Source: Hymenolepis diminuta
Lineage: Eukaryota > Platyhelminthes > Cestoda > Cyclophyllidea > Hymenolepididae
Length of the DNA: 64,000 bases
Assembly (NCBI GenBank): GCA_900708905.1
Contig: CAADRB010000009.1
Coordinates: 1,744,844-1,808,843 of the forward strand
Direction of reading: 5' to 3'
Position 1 is the first letter of the stretch. The number at the start of each line of letters is the position of its first letter. Below, piece by piece: positions 55,744 to 64,000 of this stretch. The notes under the pieces are model-generated. The model did no database searches, was not told the DNA's origin, and worked only from the letters and a program-made list of their open reading frames with translations. The position numbers and the translations under genes are program-made.

Positions 55744-56949
55744 TGTCTGTGTATGCTACATCTGGGATTGTCAGTTAAAAATGAAAATTAAGAAAATATT
55801 TTATTCTTCGCAAGAGCAGTCATAGAAGTTTCTCAATTAATATAATGGAAAATTATTTGTTATCGCCTCTGGCAAATGAGTAAATGAGAAATTTTATTTT
55901 GGCCCGCTTTTCTTTCTTTCATCCAATTTCCTCATTTAGCTCCATTTTATGCTCTGTTCAGACAATTATTGTTTGCATGATATAATTTAAATGATGGAAA
56001 CCATTTTGAAAGTCTAAACTCAAATTCTTTTACTAAAGCGTAAATCAGATGGGAAGAAAACATGTTCTGAGTATGATAATTAAAATTCATTACTCATATA
56101 TTAAATATTTCGACTACTATTCCTGTTTGATCGCATCTAGATTTATTTCATTCCCCCATAATATTAATGGCCCATCAGTTCGATAATTAATCAGTTTTAT
56201 TTAATTCGTAATTAAACGGAGTACACTTTAATGCATCCTTCTTCTTCGCCATCTGAGCTACCACAGTTCGTATTAGTTATCTCTGGTTACAAAAGTGGTC
56301 ACGGTAGGAAATATAAATTAAATAAGGATTTGTAAGAAAACATCTTCTTAGGCAAGGCCGATTAATCCGAAAGAACATAAAGATCTATAAGATTATAAAG
56401 GAAAAATGGAGATATCAAGAAGCACTGAAGAATACAGAGGTGAGAAGAAGCTGTTATCTTGTCACAATAGTCCCTACCCTCCAAAGTAGCTGAAGGGAAC
56501 CTGAAGATAAAGATATCTTGGCATTCTAGCTTATACATTGGTCTACGGTCTGTGTCCACACTAGTCTGGGTCCCAGTTTGCGTGCTTCCATTTTAAAGGC
56601 GATATTGCTACCTTAATCTACTTCAAAGTTCTCAATAGCAACGTGCTTAGTGGCTTACACTACGTACTATTATATCACCGGCATCGTACCATTGTGGTAG
56701 TGACAGTGAGAGTGCGCATGTTACCTTTATATCAATATTATTCTTATGATTCTGACTACCATACGAGTGCGATATCATAATTTTATTTAGTATAAACATC
56801 CGTTTTGGAACGGAGGAAATATGCGTAAATTATAATGAAATATTCCACCGCGATATACGTACCATCAAGCATTCAAGTTAAAACAGGCTTGTAATAAAAG
56901 AATCTGATTAGATTGCTTTTTTGCCTTCTGCCACCGTTGAGACCTCCTC

Positions 56950-57060
56950 TTAGCTTTGTACTCTATAAAGCTTCTTGGTCCATCTTTCTGTCTTTAATAC
57001 TCCTATAGATCTTTATAGCCCTTTGGATAAAATTCCCAGTAATAAATACTTATTTAGGTC
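56950..57060 (+). repeat. Dispersed repeat family B, copy 2
   Basis: AAGCTTCTTGGTCCATCTTT and AATAAATACTTATTTAGG match the copies at 53.96 and 63.52 kb at similar spacing. The middle part is more diverged. Confidence 0.5.
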
Positions 57061-58537
57061 AAGCTGCTGAGATCGCCTTTATTACACCTGTACCACTAAA
57101 TCAGTTACTATATATATCCCGACGTCTAGTCCAGAGGTGGAACAGATGAGGTTGATTATGGGTTTTAGAAGTAGCCGATTTTATTTATGAAGAGTTAAAT
57201 TACATAGAAGTTGGAGACAAAAGAAGACAAAATAAGCCATGAGGTGTCTTGTCCTGCCAAACACCAATTTACAGAGTTTCGAAATTAGCCCTCAGAACAA
57301 AGTTAAGCATTAAACCTGTGTTGGAATATTCTTAAAATGCTATCACTTTTAAACTTGCTTTCATACTCCCAATATGTAATATTAATGCACCCCGTAGTTT
57401 ATCTTAATAATTGATATTCAAGGTCTTTTTCGCCAACGCCTAGCGACAGCACGATTTTGCTTCATGGAAAAGAGGAATTCACTTACGTCATCGGTAATGT
57501 ATAAAGAAACTCGACTGTTGCGGATTATCGCATCACTTCCACTTGATAATGTCATTGAAAATAATTCCGTAAAGTTAAAGCTCTTGAGTGATTAATCCAT
57601 TAACCCATTAAAAAGAGGTTTTTCATTAAGCCAACACAGGTGCTACACCCTAACTAGATTGCTCTCGATTATACGCTATTTTTTGCTATTTGTTCCTGCT
57701 GTGAGGTCTATCAATTTAACGATTAGGTGAACAAGCGATTCAACATATCAAGTTATCAGCTGACATCTGACCGTCATAGTAAAAGGAAAATTACAAATCA
57801 AATTCGTTAATAAAATGATCATTTGATAATACACGGATCGACTAGTCTAATAACTTATTGTAGACTTATGTTTATTTGAAGGCATTTATACTCAGAAATA
57901 AGTTATTTGATTATGAATTGAATATTTCTATATCAGGATGACGTTTATCAAAATATAAAAAGCATTCCATTATGATGTAGATCCATTTCATTTTGAGTTG
58001 ACAAAGCTTAAGGAGCTCTGCTAACTAAAGAATTTTACCTCACCACTGCCATGTTAAAACTTTAAGCTGAAGAATTTCGCATGAGATAATTTATCCTCTC
58101 AAATAAAGTGAAGCGGCAAGACCAACCCTTCCCGACAAACACTTGCTGCAGTCTAGGATTAATCACGAAATTTAACTTTGAAATAAGAGCTGCCAATTTA
58201 GAAAACATTGTACAACCCAGACGCAAACATCAATAGAAGTTCGATTCTTTGACATCTCGACGTTGTTGTTTGTGTTTGTTTGATCCCCTCCCCTTTACCG
58301 TTTGTTGGACTTACTATTATTTGATACCAGATTTTTTCCACAATAAAAAAACTAATCTTATATATTACTGAGGGTAATAATAATAACGCAGCTCTGAAAT
58401 TTACGAATTCCAGAATCTCAACAAGCATATTCAAGAAAACAAACAACAAATTACGTGATAAATAAGGATACGATTGATTGTTTAAAACAGAGGAGTGGGA
58501 ATGGAGGGGGGAGGGGAAATACACAAAGGGCAGGGTC

Positions 58538-60083
58538 TTAAACGATATTATCGTAAGAATCCGGATCCTCTTCTTCAAGAGCGATTTCAAGGTTGTGTCG
58601 GAGGGTTTCAGTAACCACTGAATCCTCGTCTTCCTCGTTTTCTAGCTCGGTGGGATTCTCCACATCTTCAGTCGGCTTAGGAGCATGTACTTCATTGTTT
58701 TGGATGGCTTTACGTAGAGCCAAGTAGGCAAAGTAGTCAAGGTAGTACGACGCACCGTACCATGACATTACAATAACCATCAAAATCATCATGAAAGAAT
58801 GAAAGAAGAATGTGCACCAAGCCAAAAGGGAAATCAAGCTCAATATCAAGTTTGTCAAGATGTTGAGGCCAACCCAGATCAAACTCTGGATTCTAAAATA
58901 AGGATACATATGTACTGACTTTAATTTAATAAATTAGATAGAAAATACAATACTTACATCTTCGGCATCTTCTTAAAGACAGGAATCTTGGCGAAATATT
59001 TTGTACGAAGATAACGGTAAGTGTCATTATATTGCTCATCGGGTTTGATAATAACATTAACGATGATAAAGTAGATCAGCTGTATAACGGAAAAAGATGT
59101 AACTTTAAATAAGACAATTTTAAAAATTGTGCGTATTAACAGTGAACCCGACAAACGAAATACCATTTATATTAACAAAAACTCAGTGCCTATAGGTAAA
59201 AAGAGGTAATTTAATAAAAAATAAGAAATGCGAACAAACTGAACCTAAAACTTTGTAAAACGGCCTACGTATTGTGATGAATCCTGATAAGATATAACTC
59301 CAGTCTAAATCAATATAGGTGTTAGTCTAGCCTGCTAATTTGAGAGAAGGGATAGTAGAAGCAAAATTTTACTTACAGTATGAGCAATAAAGAAGGCATT
59401 TGGTACAACAAATAGGTAGATCCAACTGCCCATGGGGTTGAATTTGTCAATACTGACATCTCCTCCAGAATCGACAAAGTTTGTGTACCATCCATTTGAA
59501 CATTTTTGGGGGAACCATCTTACACTAAAAAATAGAAACAGTGCAACTGAGTAAAAGATAAATCGCAATAACGTGAAGTAATCTAGATAGAAGCACACCA
59601 GTATGAGACGAGGACAGGTAAAATATGGATGAAACAGGAGGTCATTTTGTCATAGTTGTGGAACACGAATGAATTTCGGAAGAGAATTATTGCGCTGTAG
59701 ACGGTCGAATTGGCAAGACCAAAGAGGACATAAAATACTTCAAGACAATATGGGACACCCCACATGAAAACGAGAGCGTAAATATTGACAAAGTAACATG
59801 GTCCAAGCATAAATAAAATGTTTTTTGAACGCCTTAGTGGAATCACTTAAAATTACACGAACTTACCAATAGGATATAATTCGAAATATCATAAGGATTG
59901 GGAAAATTATGGTTAAAATAAGGAATAAAAGAGAGGGACAATATACAGCGGCGAATACAAAAAACGTGAGACAAGTTATGGATAGAACGAATGTCACTTT
60001 GTTAATCAGTACAGGAGGAATGAGCTAAAACATGCATTATTAAAAATACTGTCATACTCTTTTCCGTTCTGCTGTATCCATAG
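58538..60083 (-). CDS. GPC1/GPCAT-family (DUF2838) glycerophosphocholine acyltransferase, six core exons
   Basis: Exons 60083..60058, 60024..59867, 59832..59599, 59524..59377, 59079..58958 and 58892..58538 join in frame. From the ATG at 60081 they give 346 residues. GPC1/GPCAT enzymes transfer an acyl chain from acyl-CoA to glycerophosphocholine, making lysophosphatidylcholine for phosphatidylcholine recycling at ER-type membranes. Family signatures are INKVT (15-19), CYFVN (73-77), FRNSFVFHNYDKMTSCFIH (112-130), RWFP (141-144), YFIIVN (191-196) and SWYG (272-275). About eight hydrophobic segments lie between residues 18 and 286, followed by an acidic tail ending DSYDNIV. Every intron is GT-AG with matching phase; lengths are 33, 34, 74, 297 and 65 nt. 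The family is best known from fungi and plants, so enzyme activity here is inferred from similarity. The N terminus is uncertain: it may start at 60081 or continue from exons at 61.0-62.5 kb. Confidence 0.85.
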
Positions 60084-61039
60084 CTGCCCGATTTAGACGA
60101 CAATAAAAATACAATTACAGTTCAAACTACTGCGGTGCAAGCCCACATATACATTGTTATAAATGCATTCAACGGCATTGGTTCATTATTGGAGGATTAA
60201 AACAAGCCCAAGGTTGAAAGGATGTGTATGTTTTAGCAAGCTACAAAAATAGTGGACATATATTTCAGCATTTATAGGGCAGGATAACGCGAATTATTTA
60301 TTTTATTTAAGTATATGGCCAATTTTACGTTAAATTTATCATTAACTTAAATTTTTCTCGAGATACTCACATTTTGTGCATTTTACAAGCATATATAAAT
60401 TGAAAACATATGTTTCTGTAAATTTTATTCAACGCTTGGAAATTTATACAATTTTATGGCGCATTCATTTTGAGAATCATGCTTTAAAGGTTAGTTATTC
60501 AATTTTTCTGTAGAAATATGTGAAATCGGAATTGTAAACTGCTCAAATATTTGTATCTTCAGTTGCGGTGAAATCACTAATCTTTTCTTTGAAATAAGAA
60601 CATTTTTGATAGAATCGGATGCATTAGTAAATTTTTGTAAGTTGTCTTATATATTTATTTAGGATTAACCTGCAATTACGTTTTTAAAACAGTAAATACC
60701 ACATATTGAGAATGATTTTAAAAAGCCATAGTAAGAAGACGGCAACTGTGATCAAAATTAGAAAGTCCAAGGAATATGGATAATCATTTTTTCGCAATAA
60801 TTACGATCGATAGTCAATAAACATGCCCTATTGAGAGAGTTACATTTTTTTGCCATTTTTATCAAAAGGCATTAATAAATATGTGATTCAATGTGTTCAT
60901 TTTGAATAAAATTATGTTAAAATGTTGTAACATAGATCAGTTATGGGGACTTCCACTTTGATCAGATGAAATATCTTTGATATTGGACAAGTGATATGAT
61001 CTGATAGAGATGAGGCTCCATAAGGATCAAAGGCATAGT

Positions 61040-62549
61040 TTATTCGAGTGTTGTGGTACTGGTATTGATGGAACCTGCCTCACTGCCACTTCGGTTGAGT
61101 CCAAGACTGCGCGTCTGTGGCTCTTGTTGAATGTCTACAACAGTTTTCCAATTTCGTCTCCGCTGTACACGCTCCATTCTGAATGAGTCAGGATCAAGCC
61201 GACAGCCAGCTTCAAGTTGTCTAAGTAATTCTCCATTAGCTCCTGAATCCCATTCTAAGAGAGTTGCAGCCCATGCATCGTCATCAAGGTAATCCAAAAT
61301 GCGCAAATTCCCCTTTTCAGAAAGCTACAAATTAGAGAAAATAACGCTTAGGAGAACAAAGTTTGATTTAGAAGTTAAAATGTAAAGAGATCAAGTGCAT
61401 AATAATAAATATATTGCAATGCAGAAGGGGAGTTCTATCATTCTTTGGAAATATTCATTTAATATTTTTAGATTAGCGAAAATTAATTCTTTTTTTTGGC
61501 TTCTATTTCATTTATAGTTATTTTTTCCTTTAAATTTCATTCCAGATGTCATTTAAAAATACTTATAAATGTTAAATATGAAGTAAAATATATAGGTAAT
61601 TTTAAATTCCATTTTGCGAAGCGAAACAACTCTCTATGCCTTGTCAAGGCGTCGCAGTAAATTCACAATCGTTCAGCTGTTTCCAACGTTTTTCGTATGA
61701 ATTGAGTCAATTATCTCGTTAAGTATTTAAATCTGTCAATATTTCGTCATTTTCATATATTTTGATATTTGATGTAGGCACTCAGGGTCATTAATAATGG
61801 CACCACATCAGACCACGAAAATGTCTGCTCTACACTTAATTGTACTATTAGTAAATTTACTCCACTTTGTAAGACACGCGTGAGTTTATTGCATGCTCGT
61901 GCTTTTTATTTGAAAATATACTCCTTTAGATCATTGAGATTGTGTCCAAGACATAAAGTTACTTAAATTTATTGAAATGACAAAATATTCGCACTGTTTA
62001 TTCATGTTTCCGTTTTTATAAATTAAATCAAAGAATTTTGATAGACATAATATAAGCTATATATTAAGATTAAGCATTAACAAGTTTATACAGATTAAAC
62101 TTAATTTTATAATCATACTTTTAGTTGGATTAATGTATAATTGCCAACCTTACATTTTCCAAGGTGATGTCTTCATTCTCACTACTGATTTCGTCTGATG
62201 TCTCAAGAGAAGTTGTCGAGTCATAATCCGTTTGATCAACGTCTGTTTCGGCTCCTGGTGCACTTACAAATTTAGGTAGAAGAGAGTCAAATGGATGCTT
62301 AACTGAAAGGCTCACCACAACAACTTGAGTTTGATCTGCCGGCATCGATGACTCAAGCCTTCTCACGGCAACTCGCGTATCATCAGGCAGTACGAATTCA
62401 CTCATGTATTGACGTTTTACGCGTTGACTTAGGAGGATAACTGATGACTGAATTTCTGATGTCGTTTCACGGAAATGAAAATCTTCTAACTGTTGGCTGG
62501 GATCGATATTGAAGCGAGATCGAACGCTTTCCTCATCTGTCTGCTCCAT
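61040..62549 (-). CDS. Two coding exons of unknown function; 5' part of the GPC1-like gene or a separate small gene
   Basis: Exon 62549..62154 (132 codons) starts MEQTDEESVRSRF and ends at a strong GTAAGG donor in phase 0. A second exon begins at 61324 after TTTGTAG, also phase 0, and stays open to a TAA at 61040, giving 226 residues if it stops there. The first part is acidic and Ser/Thr-rich (SLETSDEISSENEDITLEN). The second has LDYLDDDAWAATLLEWDSG and a basic patch (VQRRRNWK). I see no membrane segment or signal peptide and recognise no domain. A phase-1 donor (GCA|GTGAGG, exon end 61084) would remove the last 14 codons and join in frame to the acceptor at 60083. That would give one 559-residue protein with a soluble N-terminal region before the membrane core. 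I cannot choose between the models from sequence alone. Confidence 0.6.
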
Positions 62550-62760
62550 TTTTGTTTATGATTTGTAAAATTGTCGTAAAATTAAAGCGTTTATTATAGT
62601 GAATTTAGCCAGTCATCTGAACTAGCTTGGCCATTGATCGTGCCCCGCTGACAGATGCGCGAACACTGATTCGTCATTACATCTGATTGGCCGGTCGTAC
62701 GGGTGCAAAGTGAAATCTAACCAATCATATTTTATGGAAGTTAAGATCTTCCCTGGCCCG
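62550..62760 (-). promoter_or_regulatory. Presumed promoter region upstream of the 62549 start codon
   Basis: The roughly 200 bases upstream of the first coding exon are clearly richer in G and C than the surrounding intergenic DNA. They carry a CCAAT box on the gene strand (ATTGG on the plus strand at 62686-62690) and another on the plus strand (62721-62725). No TATA box stands out at an obvious distance. The call rests on position and CCAAT boxes only. Confidence 0.3.
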
Positions 62761-64000
62761 CTAATTTACCCAAATTTACATCTTAGGTGTCTAATGCCTA
62801 TTTTACTCAGCTATCATTTAATATACAATTCTTTTGCAAGAACAGTAAATGAGTTAATTTATAACTTTCTGGAAGGATTCATGTGATGACGATTTGCCTT
62901 TTCACCATATGCTAATGCGATAATTGAAGGATGGTGCAATTGTGGAATGGCGCTTACTTTTTATTATTGATGCTAGTTAGCCTAGATTAATAAATGATAC
63001 AAGTTGATCAAGTGAATTTTGAGTATTTTTTCCCCAAAACTCTAACGCAAAAGATAGAATTATCGCATATTATTTCATAAAATAATGGCTTCGAACTCTG
63101 ACTTCTAGAATTTCCATCAAAAGTAATAACTGAAAATTTATAATATTTTATTCATCTCCAAGAAGTCTCTCTTTTTCTATAAATCTCTCTCCTGATGCTG
63201 TAACTGATCAAACCACTTCGTTTGTAGAGACCTTACCCAACTACCTACATTTAATTCTCATCTGAACTCTTACCATTTTCTTAAAATCAATTTCTCACCC
63301 ACAGCATTTCAAGCTTCACTTACTTTGCTTACAGCTCTTACTGTATCTTGCAAGCCACTATGGACACTGTTATTGAGGAACTGTAAGCAGTCAGTAGGCA
63401 AACACTTGTTAATGCGCTGACCAACATGAGCGTACAACGGACCTATGAGGGACCGGAACTCGAGATTTATTCAATCCCAATTCCACGCTGTCTAAAATGG
63501 AGGTAGTCCTTGTGTCAAAATGGTTGCTTTCTATCATTCTTGTACCTTTTAATGCTTCTTGGTCCACTATTCAATCTTTCTTACTCTTATATAGGCCTGT
63601 ATGTCCTTTCATTTTATCTTCCTCTACCTATAAGATATTCTTAAAATAAATGCTTATTTAGACGACGCTTTAATATATTTTCTTGAACTGTGAATCAATT
63701 TTTAGTATTCTAATTACTCAATCTCACTTTTCATCCATATATCGTCCTTCAGCTCATTTGCAAGGTGACGCTTTCTCTTCGTTACTAATAAAAGTATCCA
63801 GCAGAGATCTCCATCCATATCTAATCTTGTTGTAATTAATTACATAGTAGCTTAAATAGGCTATAGGTTAGCAAGTTAGTAAGTACTCTCTAAGCTGTAG
63901 CGATGTACATTTTTCCTTTGGTTATCTTTTGATTCATTTACCTCAAAATTTTATAAGCTTTTCAATGTTCATTGTCTTTCCTTCCGAAGATGTTTAAGCA
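62761..64000. other. Intergenic end of window; repeat family B, nothing else seen
   Basis: From about 63.15 kb the plus strand becomes pyrimidine-rich, leading into family B copy 3. No open frame of note and no recognisable RNA gene. Confidence 0.5.
63519..63666 (+). repeat. Dispersed repeat family B, copy 3
   Basis: ATGGTTGCTTTCT, TGCTTCTTGGTCCACTAT, TATAGGCCTGTATG, TATAAGATATTCTTA and AATGCTTATTTAGAC reproduce the 53.96-kb copy nearly module for module over about 147 bases. Confidence 0.55.

Larger units (their letters stand above)
27279..58137. other. Long intergenic stretch, repeats only, one block of weak coding-like signal
   Basis: About 31 kb with no gene I can support. Open frames reach 136 codons (52047-52457) but match nothing I know and fall within chance length for the amount of AT-rich sequence searched. 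Copies of repeat families A and B, a TA microsatellite, a G run and small direct repeats are present. The 41.1-46.1 kb part is discussed as a finding. Distal regulatory elements for the flanking genes could lie here but cannot be read from sequence alone. Confidence 0.5.

Noticed and set aside
1..64000. CRISPR arrays, operons, phage or bacterial genes
   Set aside because: There are no regularly spaced repeats, no clustered long ORFs and no ribosome-binding-site pattern. Spliced genes and mariners show eukaryotic nuclear DNA.

Overview
This is an AT-rich (roughly two-thirds A+T by eye), gene-poor window from an animal nuclear genome draft. There is no operon-like packing and no bacterial-style gene order. 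Two spliced genes and two dead mariner-type transposons are scattered through long non-coding DNA. A Shaker-type voltage-gated potassium channel shows that the host is a metazoan. Introns of only 33, 34, 65 and 74 nt in the second gene suggest an invertebrate with very small introns. Flatworms are one such group, but I cannot fix the phylum from this window. A 476-base run of N inside a transposon marks a scaffold gap.

Layout. From 1 to about 20.1 kb there is no gene I can support, only microsatellites and two copies of a dispersed repeat. From 20.15 to 21.8 kb lie a tRNA-like (SINE-type) segment and a badly decayed mariner-family transposase relic. From 22.4 to 24.15 kb is a complete two-exon Kv1 (Shaker) channel gene on the minus strand. 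From 26.05 to 27.28 kb is an irritans-type mariner with both terminal inverted repeats and a TA target duplication; its transposase carries stops and a frameshift and contains the assembly gap. From 27.3 to 58.1 kb there is no supportable gene. This stretch holds dispersed repeats and one block (41.1-46.1 kb) with weak coding-like signal. From 58.5 to 60.1 kb is a multi-exon minus-strand gene for a membrane protein of the GPC1/GPCAT (glycerophosphocholine acyltransferase, DUF2838) family. From 61.04 to 62.55 kb are two further minus-strand coding exons, which are either the 5' end of the same gene or a separate small gene. A CCAAT-containing, GC-richer presumed promoter follows at about 62.55-62.76 kb.

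The two genes have no evident functional link: one encodes a neuronal or muscle delayed-rectifier or A-type channel subunit, the other a phospholipid-remodelling enzyme. The most interesting points are an extra arginine at the outer end of the Kv1 voltage sensor, a GPC1-family enzyme in an animal genome, and the 33/34-nt introns that interrupt it. I did not find a convincing novel system.
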